Assembly: GCF_036884655.1 (NCBI RefSeq)
Contig: NC_088357.1
Coordinates: 11,587,001 to 11,651,000 of the forward strand
Origin: Musa acuminata AAA Group
Lineage: Eukaryota; Streptophyta; Magnoliopsida; Zingiberales; Musaceae
Length of the DNA stretch: 64,000 bases
Direction: 5' to 3'
Made by a program: the position numbers and the translations under genes
The notes under the pieces: generated by a model
What the model was told of the DNA's origin: nothing
Seen by the model: the letters and a program-made list of their open reading frames with translations, nothing else
Database searches by the model: none
In this document: positions 1-12,694 of the stretch, one piece after another
Numbering within the stretch: the stretch's first letter is position 1
How the letters are laid out: each line of letters starts with the position of its first letter

Positions 1-1892
1 GGGGCAAAAATCTAGCCAACACTAGACAAGTGCTTCACAAAATAATCCCCAAGAAAACTTCAACCTGAGAAAACTAAGATCTTCATACTATCTTCAACAT
101 ATGGATAACATGTAAATATACATACACATGTGAAGAACATTGTCTATGTTTGGCAACATATTTACATTTTTAATATGCATTCGGAGTGAATCTACAGTTG
201 TAAAATGCTTTGAGTGTTTGATAAACAATAGATGAAAACTGTATTTTAAATGTGAATTAGCATAAGTGTTGTTTGGTAAAATTGTATTTCAAAAGTCTAT
301 TAAATATTATATAACAAATTTACCCTTTTAATGTTTTTAATATCTATTCAAAAATGAATACATATTTTTTATTTAAATTAATAAGTAAATAAATAAATGA
401 ATGTATGTAATCTTACAAAAAAATTTGTATGACGAAACATATAATACATAAAAAATATAATCATATGAATAATGTAAAATAATTTTTGAAAATAAATAAA
501 TAAAGTTTCACCTTATAGACGACAAATCATGTTCGTTTGTCATTAAATCATGTTGACAATTTTCTGATTTTAAATAATATCACAGGGTACTTTGGAAATT
601 TGAAGAATTACATTAGCATTCCACAAATACAGAAATGCTAATGCTATCCTAAGGTAGCATCCACATTTGAGCATTTACAATACAGTATCCAAACCAAATG
701 TGATTTGAAAAAAATTTACCAAACATCAATTCACATTTGAAATATGCATTAGGCCCTCAATACATATTTCAAATGTGTTCCCAACCACACTCATTACATT
801 CAAGCAACTTGAACACTACAACCGAAGTTGTTGATTGACTAATATTTGATGAGAAAATGTAGAATTTAATTATATGATTGTTTAAAACAACTTTATGTGA
901 TTCGAATTCTTATACAACTATTCTTTAGATTCTTATAAAATGTTGGCCTTTTAGAGGCAAAATAATACTTTATAGTTGTTTGACTGTTTAATTAGTAAAT
1001 GAAGTTGGCTTAAATTCAAAAGTAAAAATAAACAGCTAACATAAGGAACATTGCATGAGAGCTGTAGTTAGAGTTTTGCAGTTTAAGGACAATCTGTCTT
1101 CAGGTTGTACTGCACCTCAATGTGCTTAGGTACAGAAGGAATTTAACCAAAATTACCTTCTTTTCTTAATCCTTTCACATTTCATTTATCATATTGAGTA
1201 GGATCCACTTCAAAAGATCAACCCATTTGATTATACCAAGATAATTTTACAATCCAAGATTATGGCAATTGAACAGAAGTGATATAGCAAAGAAGGCCAA
1301 ACATATTTAATACTCTACAAATCTACAAATAAATGAATCAAGCTTACACACTGGTTCCTCGACTTTTTTGCCACAAAAATTGAACATTGGATGCTACTGG
1401 TAGATCTTTAAAGGAAGCAAGGCACACAATAAACTTGTAGGATCCATCTTAATAAATAAAAGAGCTGTTTGATGGCTCCAGTATCACAGATCAAGTGTTG
1501 TGCTATGTCGAGGTTTCGAGAGTAAACCTACAAGAACTGGATACATGTTCAATGAGGAGCCTTTTAGTCTTTCCTGCAGACTCATCCTAGAAAGCAACCA
1601 ACCCCTCGGGCACCTGTGTATAATTGGTTCTCTAACCCACAGAGAGAACTTTTGGTTACTAAGTCTCTTTGAAATATGCCAATAGGTATATTTACATTTT
1701 GTAACATAGAAATTTATATCAAACAACTTTTATGTTCATGAACATAATCTTCAACTCCTACTAGTTATGGATAAAGAAAATGAACTAAGACCGTCGTTAC
1801 CATCAATCACAAAAGTATAAACAGAAAGGTAAAGTCAACACTTTTCATATTAACCAATCAAAAACATTTTAAACTTGAATTAAAGATCACAC
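1..1892. other. Left flank, probably intron of the ankyrin-repeat gene; no exon recognised
   Basis: AT-rich DNA. Exon 2 of the ankyrin gene ends at 1893 in the middle of an alanine codon. I could not find the expected continuation (an ankyrin-type LHMA..NGH stretch) in any minus-strand frame here, so the next exon probably lies beyond the left edge. A slightly more GC-rich patch at 1484-1685 is open on both strands but matches nothing I know. Confidence 0.45.
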
Positions 1893-4800
1893 CTGTTCTT
1901 CCTTGAGAATCTCTGGAATTAGGAGAAATGCCCACCGAAAGTATGCTTACCAAATCTTCCAAGTCATCATATCTAGCAGCCTGCTACAATAAAAAAAAAA
2001 TGCTCTGTTAATTATCTTCTGCAGCAGAAACAAAGTGCCATCTTCCGCAAAAAGAAAGTAACTTACTAATAAACTCAACAAAGTGCTGACGACGATTAGA
2101 ACAAAAGTATATATATCTTTAAGGTGAGAAAGATAAGAGCTATACAACTTCAAAAAACAAAATGACGGCAAGAATACATAGTTCCATATTAAGCACATGG
2201 TTAGTATCTTCAATTTGAATTGTTTTAACAAAAGATCTTATGACGCAATATATATTTATCAAGAAAACAGCCATGACAGAGTTAAAAGTCTGAAAAGTTA
2301 ATATCAAACAGTACCAGATTGTTTGTTGTGAGATAATTGTTGTTAATATGCAATGACTAACTAAACATAAGATGAAAGCATAAAGATTTTGAGCTATCAA
2401 ATGTTTATATGCCCAAATGCTTACATGAGATTTTTTGTTATATTACACCAGTGATTTCAATAAGCACTCGGGCGCTCACCTAGGCGCTCGGGCGAGGCGA
2501 GGCGAGGCCCGAGCGCCTCGCTTCATTTCCAGGTGGCGCGCTTCAAAGAGGTGCCGCCTGGGGGCTCGCCCGAGCCCAGGCACCGGGCGCTTCGGGCGAG
2601 CACCTAGCGCCTCGGACGTTTTTGGACCTTGGCGCCTAGCGCTTTTTAAATCATTGTATTACACAGATTCTATATCATGCAAGTTTAGTTTAGACCCTCT
2701 GTCTAAACCATCGAACCTCTCATAACTAAAACCACATAAGATCTACCCTATCCAATCATGCGTCAGAGAGGATTTGACCTTTTATAGATTTTATTGTGTA
2801 TGCTTAGCTTAGACCCTATGTCTAAAACATGAAACCTCTCATAACTAAAACCAAATTAGATTGACACTAACCATTCATGTGTCCGCTAATTTTTGGCCTT
2901 TTGTGCAATCATAAGAAGTTGCAATCAAGGTATCATGTTATTATCTGAATCAATGTTTGCAATACAGTATCGTACCATCCAGTACGAGCGGTACATACCG
3001 GTCCACCAACAGACCGGCACACGGCCTGCCTGCTACCAGGTGGTATCAGGCATTTGGCCTCGTATCGGGCGATACAGGACTGTACCGGGCAGTAACTGTT
3101 GAAATTCAACCATTACCAACCTGTATTGGTTGATTTCGACCATTACCGACCTGAACCGAGTGGTAACGATCGGTAACAATGTTCCAACGGTCAATTTGAC
3201 TGTTGGAGGCCTCCTTAAGGGGTTTTAATCTCTTTCCTCCCCTCTATTTCACTCTCACACTCTCTTAACTCTCTCAAACTCATTTTTTTCTCGTGTTCTC
3301 TCTCTTATTCTTACATTTTCACTCTTATAAACTCAATAAAGCAACGAATTGTGAATTGAATCAAATTTAAGAGGCTAATTTGGAAGGATTAAGAGGAACT
3401 TTTTAATAAGAGATATGTATATCTACACATGTGATTACTTAATTCATTTGAATCTTAAAATTTAAGTTGTATACAAAATAATCTAACAATTCAAATATTT
3501 TTTTTGTAGACAATTCAATATTAACGGAAGGACGTTTCAGTATGAACCGAAATTGCGAGCCTTACACAAGGCTACTCCTCAAAGCCCAAAAAGGAGAGTT
3601 TTATGCTCATTTTAGGCGTACCGCTCAATACGCCCTGGCGTACCACTCGATATGTCGTATCGTACCATACCGTACCGTGCAAAGCTCGGTACATTGGTAT
3701 AGCATGAGATTAAAAACCTCAATCTGAATATCCTAATTTATTACAGTTATCTGATCTAAGGTTTCAAACTGTTCAGCATGGACCCAAGTCAGAAAGACTA
3801 CAATGAAAAATGGCACAGATTAATTTATCCGGGCAATTCTAAACAAATGAAACTAAACTGTAATAACTGGTTCTTAGTTCATTTGACCTAGATGCTCAAA
3901 TCCCAATAAATCCATACTGATCACCGTAGACAATTCTTAATCACTATGGGTTGTGATCTTGACTAAGTTTATAGTATCTTTTAGCTAGAAATGTTTTTCT
4001 TTTATAAGTTCCTTAATTTTCCAGTTCTATTGTGCATTACTTAATTTTTTTAGTGTTATTTGATTTTTTTACTCTTCTAAACTTTTATTCCATTGTTATA
4101 CAACATGCCAATTCAATAATCTAGTCTAGCTGGTGGTGATTCCATTTCTAAAAGCTATTAGCAATCAGCAAATTTAATCTAAAGCCTTGAACCTTAGACG
4201 ACCACTGGAGACCAAAAAATCCCACCATTATCAAGCCACTAGAATATATGAACGTTGAGACAATTAAATGGCAACTGAATCAATCCTAAGGTCATAGCCA
4301 GGACTACTCAGTCTACTATGATGTGATATATACTAAAGCATTTAGTGAATTCACAATGTGAATCATAGTTATTTCATGCTTGGCGTCCTTCAGAACTAGA
4401 GTCGGTTCCATATTGCGCTTCACCAGAATAGGTGATCAATTGGTTCACCATGTCTCTTTAAAGGAGTGCCAACTGTTTCATGTCATCGTAAAATTGATTG
4501 ATCTTTCTACTTTAAACACAAAGGGATAATCCACAAATATTGGTGATCAATTGGTCCAACATGTCTCTTTAAAGGAGTGCCACCAACAATTTCATGTCAT
4601 CATAAAATGGATTGATCTCTATACTGCAAACACCAAGGAATAATCCACAGATATGATCAGGCTCCAGTGCAGCCTCGAAAGTCAAGAGAGTGCCTTTGTG
4701 ATCCATACTAGTCATAAATTGCAAAGGCAGAAAACAAAAATTTGTGTTTAGCAAGTTCTTTCTCACAAAGATTTTATGGCATGTAATGACAAAAGGATCA

Positions 4801-6140
4801 TTGCAACCTAAAAGATAGTATGTCATAAAAGAAAAGATACAATGTGCCAAATGATAAGTTTAGGCTCCATTTGGAATAGACAATTAGTTAGTGCACAGTG
4901 AACAGATTATGAGAAGTGATTAATTTTTAAGTAAATAGAAGAAAATAAAAGAACTAATATATAAATTGTTTCCAATGGCAATTTTCCTATATTTGAGGAC
5001 AGAAATAGTACATCATAAACTATTGACTAAGAAAAAATCAAAATGATATCAATATGAAACCATAACTGGATAGGGATAAATCAAAATAGGCAATTTTGCT
5101 TGCGAAGAGGATATTAATGTATTGGCCAGAAGTAAATGAGATGGGTATTCAACAAACTAGAGTTCAATTGAGCAAACTCAGGAACGATTCAACAGTTCAG
5201 ATTTGGCATTAAGCCTGCTATTGCTTATTCTTACTTGATTTTTAAAACTAAGATTTTTGCACTACCCATCCAAATTACTCATCGATTGAAATGACCAACT
5301 CTTTTAATAAATTCACCTGCTGTTTTTGCTTTTCCTTTATGTATCTTATAATGCTCATCAGTGATTTATTTTCGTTGATATGAAGCCTGTTACTCTGGTT
5401 TTATTGCTGCAGTTAATTAATAGTCACAAGTTCCTTCAAGTACATAGTAAATTATGCTTATGTCAATTTTGTATGTAATTTACTCGAACTAAAATGCATT
5501 CACATATGACCTACCCACAAAAAGATCTTCAGTTATTCTTACTAGTCATCAGCTTCATTTTCTAAATGAACAAGCGTGATTTTAGCAATATATGCATCAT
5601 GTGGATGACAAAAGCATGTGAGATGCACTGTTCAGACAACAGCTTGATCACTGTAACCTGATCTCTGGTAGAGTTTTACCATACTTGTGTCATGAACATA
5701 CTCTTCTTTTTTTTATTTCATATGACAATCAGACCAAAAGAAACAAAAAACCCTTTGATGGTTTGAACTCTCTTAAAGGCCATTCACATACATCACGATC
5801 CACACTGTCCAAGTTAACTTCATTCCTTATGACATAGAGATCCCTTATCAACTAAACCACAAAAAGATACCCTAGAAACAATAATCGACACCGAAGTCAG
5901 GTTACAAGATGAAAATTACTGCCCTAAATACACAAAAAGGTGAAAATCGTAACAAACATAATGACAGAGAAATTGCATCCAATGTGTTCGACGAAACGCC
6001 TCAAATGGCAAGAAGAGATGAAAGCAAAGTTTAAGAACAGAGAGTGGAGGAAAAGTGACCTCAAGCAAGGCCTGGACTTGGTCGGCCGTCACCTCGCCGG
6101 CGGTTGACTGTTGTGCGGGCGTGTCCGTCGCCGTGCCCAT
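1893..6140 (-). CDS. Ankyrin-repeat protein, 5' part (exons 1-2; 3' part off window)
   Basis: Exon 1 is 6140-6060 (27 codons, starting MGTATDTPAQQ and ending DQVQALLE) with donor GAG|GTCAC. Exon 2 is 1980-1893 with acceptor CAG|GCT and reads AARYDDLEDLVSILSVG followed by a SxDSQGRTA-type ending. The joined LLEAARYDDLEDL and DSQGRTA motifs are typical of small plant ankyrin proteins, in which a short N-terminal helix leads into the first ankyrin repeat; family members usually have about 150-180 residues. Intron 1 (6059-1981) is unusually long at 4.1 kb and carries a hAT element and a GTACC-rich repeat. The molecular role is unknown; ankyrin repeats mediate protein-protein contacts. Exon 2 ends in phase 1 and the rest is not in the window. 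Both exons are short, so identification rests on motif recall and splice-phase agreement. Confidence 0.72.
2449..2656. mobile_element. Short non-autonomous hAT-type element, copy 1 (208 bp)
   Basis: The element begins CAGTGATTTCAA and ends TTTTTAAATCATTG, which are imperfect terminal inverted repeats. It is flanked by a perfect 8-bp direct repeat, TATTACAC, at 2441-2448 and 2657-2664. An 8-bp target duplication with a CAGTG terminus is the signature of the hAT superfamily. The body is very GC-rich (GGCGAGGCGAGGCG, CGCCTCGG) and contrasts with the surrounding AT-rich intron. It encodes no transposase. It looks like an internally deleted version of the 802-bp copy at 27926-28727. It sits in intron 1 of the ankyrin gene. 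Confidence 0.88.
2957..3690. repeat. GTACC/GGTAC-rich interspersed repeat, copy 1
   Basis: Both ends are crowded with GTACC, GGTAC and ACCGGT words. The left part (about 2970-3180) includes CCAGTACGAGCGGTACATACC. The right part (about 3615-3690) includes CGTACCATACCGTACCGTG. The two ends are roughly inverted, while the middle (3200-3600) is AT-rich with a pyrimidine-rich tract. A related segment interrupts a reverse transcriptase at about 31465-31715, so this is a dispersed element. I could not define terminal repeats or a target duplication. It resembles a foldback or MITE-like element, and the class is uncertain. Confidence 0.6.
4431..4656. repeat. Tandem duplication, two units of about 111 bp
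   Basis: A unit starting GGTGATCAATTGGT at 4431 is repeated from 4542. Both contain ATGTCTCTTTAAAGGAGTGCC, a TTTCATGTCATC block and a GGxATAATCCACA block in the same order. The units differ by several substitutions and small indels, so the duplication is not recent. It lies in intron 1 of the ankyrin gene. Confidence 0.8.
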
Positions 6141-6560
6141 GAAACCTCACTTCCCCTCGCAGCACAACAGATGGCAGGAACGAGGCGGCTGCTGCTGCTG
6201 ATATACCTATCCACTGACGACCGACAGGGATTATATAGAAAACAGGTCTAAGCTCACTGCTCTGTGACCTATGATACGATGACCGGAAGAGAAGAGGGCC
6301 GGAGTTGGACTTCGAGCTTCCCTTGGATGCTTGTGATCAGAATATCGAAGGCGGGGCAGAGGAAGGACGCAGAAGGCCCAGCTGGTCTCCCCAGAATGCA
6401 TAGAAGTGGAAGAAAGGCGCAGGAAAGCAGCATTAAAGAAAGATCTAAATGAGCTTTAAAGAGAGGCGGCGAGAGCCACGGATTCCAAGGCCGTGCAACG
6501 ACGATACCCTAATTTTAATTAGGGGTAAATAAATATTTTTACTATATAAAGAAGCTTACG
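6141..6560 (-). promoter_or_regulatory. Upstream region of the ankyrin gene
   Basis: DNA directly upstream of the minus-strand ATG at 6140. It is more GC-rich than its surroundings, as expected for a 5' UTR and core promoter. No TATA box could be assigned with confidence. A plus-strand open frame here (6264-6452) has no family resemblance and is treated as chance. Confidence 0.3.
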
Positions 6561-6779
6561 GTTAGCCATAAGAGAAGGAGAGAGCCGTTCGGGTGATCAT
6601 CAGGAAAGATCAAAGGGATCCCATTCCTTTTGTTTGTCTATCTTTCATAAAATATTTTATTAGGAAGAAAACCTTTTTATTATATCTGAAAGGCCACATT
6701 TCGATATTATCCACGTGGACCTAAACAAAACAGATACAATGATACATACGTGAAACTTTAAGTCCGATATGATACGCAG

Positions 6780-7265
6780 CATATACGTGATGAGCAGTCG
6801 CTCATCACCCCCTTCGTACAAACAACATTATCACGATACAATTATCCCGGAAAACTTCGGGCAACGTCATGTGACGTTGATCCATGCAGATTGATCGATA
6901 CTCGTAAAGAAGCTTAAACCAATTGCTTGAGAAATAAGCCATAATTAATTGATCTTGTACGGTCAACTCATCCTTACATGTATAAAAGTTAACCCTCAGA
7001 GGGGGAGGATTTTCGCGCATTCAACTCAGTCTTATTCCACTAAACGCTAACTTAAGCTTCGGAGGGGTTGAGTCGAAAAATCTCCCTCCCAACCTTGATC
7101 TATGTGTAGGGGCTGACAACGAAGAAGTAAGTAACAAGACTCATAGCTCAACCCGACTCGACTCACACTTCTGCTACCCCAAGTCTACGTGTGGGTGATC
7201 TTGTACATCCGGGATCAGACCAAGTCGTACTGACTCCTCGATCACGACGTAAAGGTTCACTAACA
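6780..7265 (+). mobile_element. LTR-like fragment of a retrotransposon (possibly solo LTR)
   Basis: The stretch contains GTATAAAAG (a TATA-like box, about 6980-6988), then a purine-rich CTCAGAGGGGGAGG run, a TTCGGAGGGGTTGAGTCG block and a final CACTAACA. This order resembles the U3-R-U5 layout of plant gypsy LTRs. No coding domain and no matching second LTR were found. The left end and the target duplication could not be fixed. Confidence 0.4.
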
Positions 7266-7295
7266 ATATTTTTCTTAAAAATTATATTATTCTTT

Positions 7296-7300
<5 letters not shown>

Positions 7301-7330
<30 letters not shown>
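7301..7330. repeat. (TC)15 microsatellite
   Basis: Uninterrupted TC dinucleotide repeat of 30 bp, just right of the LTR-like fragment. Confidence 0.98.
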
Positions 7331-7334
<4 letters not shown>

Positions 7335-8590
7335 TATGTATTAATTTTTGAAGTTTTGTAGAATAATTTATTTCATGATATATGGATATGGAGTTGCATT
7401 CAGTTTTCCTTTGTGTTATTTTGAGTTCAAAATTTTGAACGGTGTGGTGGATATATTTAAGAAAATTATTAGTCCTTCTAGCACTAAAGCACCAGTAGAT
7501 TCTAGCTAATCATTGATATCTCAAGCACAAGAGCAACACTCCAACTTTCGTGTGAAGAATTGAGGATGAAAATAAACCTACTTAGTTTTAGTGGCTTAGA
7601 ATCCATTTATTTGTTGTATGAATAAATGTTATGCTTGAAATATTAGTCTTATTAAGTGAATAACAAATGTTCATATTTTGTGTAAATACATGTAGATTTA
7701 ATATTATCATATTATTAAATTTTTACTAAGCATGTATTTAGTAAGTTGTTTGAGTACCATGAATCTTGTGTTTTAAGTATTAATTTTATTTTATTTGGCA
7801 TGTGAGGCGATGATTGCCTATGTCAAATGATTTTTTATTTTATTGAGTTTCATGTATCAAAAATCATGGGCCATGGTTTTCCAAAATGATTTATAATAGT
7901 TCAATATTGACATGAGTATTTATATTTATTATATATATAATATTAATTTTAAATTAGGTTCTTTATAGTTCTCTTGGGCTTATATCTCATTTATGGATTT
8001 TAAGGAATTTTATTTAAGTCCACTAAGGCAGAGGTTATGAGAACTAGAAAAAAATATTTTTGCTAAAATAAATTTTGTTTCATAAATATTATGTGAATAA
8101 TGATAATATATTAGTATACATGGGATGACATTTAAGTCCACAAAAAATGTTATCCAGACTTTTATATAAGGAATTATTATGTATATAATATAACATATGA
8201 TATGAAAAAAAGATTAAAAAATATATATGACGTGTGACATGTAGAAAAATATTATCATTTTACAAATAAAGTAAATATTTAAATTAGTAGATATTATATA
8301 TGATTGCTTTTTGATCGCAATACATAAAAAATCTAAATAATTTATTGTGAGTATACCAACGGTATGGTATACAAGTCATACATCTATACATACTTTTCAT
8401 GGTAGATCTTTAAAGGAAGCAAGAACTGTTTCTAGAGTCAAAGCACAAGAACTGTTGCGTCATAAATGAGACCAATTTATCTCTTTTATAAGAATATTTT
8501 TTGCATAAAAAAATCTGCAGTAATTCATTAAAAAAAATGTCGAATAAATGCGAGGAGGAGAATAAGATCAAAGGTGGTCCAAAAGCATGG
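7331..8590. other. Intergenic AT-rich DNA
   Basis: No coding signal on either strand. A 23-bp word at 8401-8423 (GGTAGATCTTTAAAGGAAGC followed by AAG) occurs identically at 1399-1421, in the ankyrin gene region. Confidence 0.6.
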
Positions 8591-8595
8591 GAGGA

Positions 8596-8670
8596 TGATA
8601 TATTTATTTAGGAGGCTTTTTTGTTAGCAACAGCAACTGCATTCGAGGGAGAGAGAGAGAGAGGGGAGAG
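8596..8670 (+). promoter_or_regulatory. Core promoter and 5' UTR of the quinone reductase gene
   Basis: A TATA-like ATATATTTATTTA lies at 8598-8610, about 60-70 bp before the ATG at 8671. The intervening leader has a GAGAGAGAGAGAGAG run just before the start codon, common in plant 5' UTRs. Placement is by eye. Confidence 0.45.
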
Positions 8671-11600
8671 ATGGAAGGGGCGGGGTTGGCGATGAAGCCG
8701 GTGATCAAAGTCGCGGCTCTCTGTGGCTCCCTCCGCAGGGCTTCCTTCAACGGCGGTCTCATCCGCTCCGGTAAGCCACCCTCCCCCTTCCTCTCGAAAG
8801 TCGTTGATCCTGCTTCCCTCTCCCTATTATTGTTGTTCTGCAGCCATCCAGCTGTGCGACGAGTCCATCGAGGGGATGAAGATCGAGTACGTCGACATCG
8901 CTCCCCTCCCCTTCCTAAACACCGACCTCGAGGTCGACGGCAAGTTCCCCGTGCCCGTGGAGGCCTTCCGGCGGAGGATCCGCGGAGCTGACGCCTTCCT
9001 TTTTGCTTCCCCCGAGTATAACTACTCCTTCACCGGTAACCTACCTACTTTGTAGCCCGTTTGATTGTTGTGTAGATCGCCTTCTCCGAAAAGGATGTGT
9101 TCTCTCGTTTGCGATTCTTATGCTTGGACTCTGGTTAATTATGTAAATTCTTCGTGAATTGACTGTTTGATGCCACTTTGACGAGCCTGTCATTGAACCT
9201 GATTTAATTTTCTTTGTAGAACTCAATTATCTCCTTGATAGCACTAAAGAAAAATTCCCATTGTGTTTATTTCATGCGAAATCATAAATTTTAGCAGAAA
9301 CAATTTACTCGCCCTCTTGTATGCCTCCATGATGTCCCGCTGCTCTAATTGGCCCATCTAGCTGATGTTGTCTTCTTCGACGAGGTTTCCTTACCATCAA
9401 GGTTTACAATCTCGGTAGTACACCGATAGTGAATCCTGTCGACTGTTATGGTACCAGAATACCGGACAATTTTGCCGATCTGTATCATCTATATAATTGA
9501 AAAAGGAATCAGGAAATTAATATTATTTGCTGCCGAGCCATATTTTGTGGTTTCCAGTCCTTGGTCGTGGTCTGATCGATATGTATATGTACTGATCCGG
9601 CTGGTATTTGAATTCTTGATTTTTCACAAAGGTGCCCTCTTGTTTTCTCCTCCCAACTACTCTCTGCACATTTTAATGTGATTTCTCTTGTGGTTGTACA
9701 TAAGAAGTACACAGATGGCACATTATGTATAGGAAACATGTGACCTACATGGTCCACGCAGTGAGGCACCTTTTTCAGGAATGAAATGTTGGAACCATGG
9801 GTTAGGGCCAAGGTGGATAGAACGTCACACATGGACAAGACAGAAACTTCAAACAATATCTACCAATTTTTTGTTTCATTATCAGGTTCCATGATTGTAT
9901 AGCCTTATTTCATTTTTCTTAATTTTGCTGTCCTGTCCAACCTCTATCATTACCTTGCAATCCATGCTTGAGTTCAATTTTACCAGAACCAAGAAGTCAA
10001 CTTTTACATTCTTTCCTAATGAAATTGATATTATATAATAGCCACCTTCGTTTTTTTATATAGTCTAAGTACCTTGTCTAAATTATTGCAAGATACAGTT
10101 TTGTGAAGTGGCTTTATGAAGTCGATATTAAATTATAGTGCTGTATTGGTTAAATTTGTAGCTGTCAATGACAGCTGTAATATGCATACAAAATGCCTAG
10201 CCAGAAACTGAACATATCTGACTCCAAGGTTGAACGTGGTTTAAATTACCGGTCCAACTGAGCAATGGTATAGAACGATATAGCTCAGTACTCTTTAATG
10301 TATCTCTCTTCTTTTTTGTCATATTCTTTTAGTGATATTGGATGGCACACATTGGTGTACCACATAGTATCTCAGTTCCGTTTCAGTTTTGTAGGTTGAA
10401 ACCAATAACAAATTGGTATCTAAAACCTTGATACAAGTGATTTCTGAAATCACTACTTTAACCTTGATTTCTGTTATAGCATATACTTTGATACCAAATC
10501 ATAGACAATTTCATGTTAAGTCAACCATGAAAAGAAAAATGAAAACAAATGAAAAAAGATTAAGAAAAGGCTTTGTACTTCCACTTGCTTATCTCATCCG
10601 TGCATACCCATTTATTATGCATATATACGTGCATCTGTTGGTGCTAGTTTGTGCAGTTGGTTATTTGTCTGACATGCAGTAGCATCAACCGGCATGAGCT
10701 TAGATGTCCCTGTTTTTGTTGTTGATGTTCCTTCATGAATCATCTAACATTGTGCCATATTTTTGCTGTGTATGTAGTCAGCATACTACAACTATAATCT
10801 TTTTTGTTGCTGATACTCTGAATTTCTATTGGCATATTTAGTTCACAATGTACTATTACCAATTCATCAGGTAGCTATACGGCCGTGAGGACATAAGACA
10901 GTCATCATATATTAAATCTTACCCTTCTGCCACTCCGTGCACTCCATATGCTTTTCACATTGTGTGGCTGAGAAAAGGGGACCTTTGGTCCATTATGTTT
11001 ATTTTCTGAAGCAACTAAAATATAAATTCTATTCTAGTCACTATACATTTTTGCATAGTTTAGGAATGTGTCAAGTCATGCACCATATTTATCTTAATAG
11101 TCTAGATTAAGTCAAACATGGTTATTTCACATAATATTTAATCTTATTTTTAGTGGCTAATTCAGGGTGCATTTAATATCAGAATTTTAGTTTTGTTGCT
11201 GCTTATTTGTCATATCTAGGTACATATTTGGTTAAAGCTATGGTCAATAGGAATTAAATTCTGAAAGATAAGATGCTTCATTAAATAGGATTTAAAGTTT
11301 AAACTTCAGTAGATAGTGTTTAAATTTTAAACCACTTATCTGCAATCTTTCTCCTCTTAGTATTTTCTTGGACTTCTTCAAATTAATTGTTTGGGGCAAT
11401 TGTGTACTCAACCTTTGCTATGTCAACATGTGCCTCTCGAATATAGTCAGTGGTACATATGAAATGAATTCACATGTGAAATAATCTTTAGATTATTAAA
11501 TTTCACCAAGTCTTGAATTAATCAACCTTAGTATTATTTGTCCAAGAGTTATTTCAGGTGTATCTTTGGTTGGATAAGTTTCTGAGTTAATTAACAGTCA

Positions 11601-12694
11601 GACCTGAGCAGAGAATACTCTTTGATTATGCCTCTCTTTCTATTTGCTTGTTATTGTTGTTTCTCTTTTTGGATACGTATTCCTCTTTGTAGTTCTCATC
11701 TTCTTCAATCTCAATTCTTCCTCCAAGCTCTTGTTATGTTATTCATATCAGTTCAAAAGCGATCTAGAAACATCACTAGTGAGTGATCAGCAGATCTCTA
11801 TTTGCTAGAGTTCTCTTTGGGCTTCGATTAGCAGATTGTGACAGGAACAAATTTGATGACATTTTATGTGGTTGTATGTCTTGAAGTAGAACTTCTACCA
11901 TGCTGTTTTAGTAATTGGCATCCACAAGCTATTAGAATCAATTTCTTCAGACTTTAAAGGATGTAATTTTTTGTATAAATCGCAACTCTTGTAATATTAT
12001 GTCTCAAATTGATATCTGATCTGGTGAAAAGAATTATATGTATAATTGGTTTTTAAAAGGCACTTAAAACTCATTGTCTAGAAATTAACAGAGGTTTCGA
12101 GTGATATATCAAATTATCAATAGCACTTTAAACTCATGATATGGAAATAGCACTGGGTTCTCGAGGACTCGAGATGTTGCTTTTCCTCTTAGCATCAGTT
12201 GTTATTGACTATCTGCATTCACTTGAATCTAGGGTTATGTATTTTGGGTAATCCTACTGACCTTTCATGCAATGAGAATCCTCCTTTATGAGTATGGCAT
12301 CACCACTCCCTTTGGCAGTATATACTGATCTAGATAGATAAGTTATGATGAAATATCATCTCTCTTCACTTCTTTTTATATATATTTAGGTCCTTTGAAG
12401 AATGCTATTGACTGGGCATCAAGAGCTCCAAATGCATGGGCGGACAAGCCTGCTGCTATTGTAAGTGCTGGTGGAAATTTTGGAGGAGGAAGATCTCAGT
12501 ACCATCTACGTCAGGTTGGAGTTTTTCTGGATCTTCATTTCATCAACAAACCAGAACTGTTTGTCCATGCATTCCAGCCTCCATCAAAATTTGACAGTGA
12601 TGGAAATCTAATTGATCCTGAGATTAGAGAACGGCTGAAGCAAGTGCTTCTGTCGCTCCAGGCCTTCACCCTTCGTCTTCAGAACAAATGTTGA
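8671..12694 (+). CDS. NQR: NADPH:quinone oxidoreductase (FMN-dependent, flavodoxin fold)
   Basis: Exons are 8671-8770, 8844-9035 and 12390-12694, all GT..AG, joined in phase to a 198-residue protein. Seen: the FMN phosphate-loop signature GSLRRASFN at residues 19-27; SPEYNYSFTGPLKNAIDW at 89-106, the conserved loop of the NADPH-dependent FMN reductase family; and a Gly-rich GGNFGGGRSQYHLRQ stretch in the last exon. Length and motifs match the plant cytosolic NADPH:quinone reductase (Arabidopsis NQR is about 196 aa). Family enzymes reduce quinones by two electrons using NADPH and FMN, limiting semiquinone and superoxide formation. The start at 8671 follows a GA-rich leader; an in-frame ATG at 8692 (MKPVIKV) is an alternative. 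Intron 2 is 3.35 kb and has no gene of its own. Confidence 0.93.
9036..12389 (+). other. Long intron 2 of the quinone reductase gene
   Basis: GT at 9036 and AG at 12388-12389, phase 1. AT-rich, with scattered degenerate GGTACC/CCGGTCC words near 9410-9480 and 10230-10290 that may be remnants of the GTACC-rich repeat. Open frames on both strands have no family resemblance. Confidence 0.7.
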
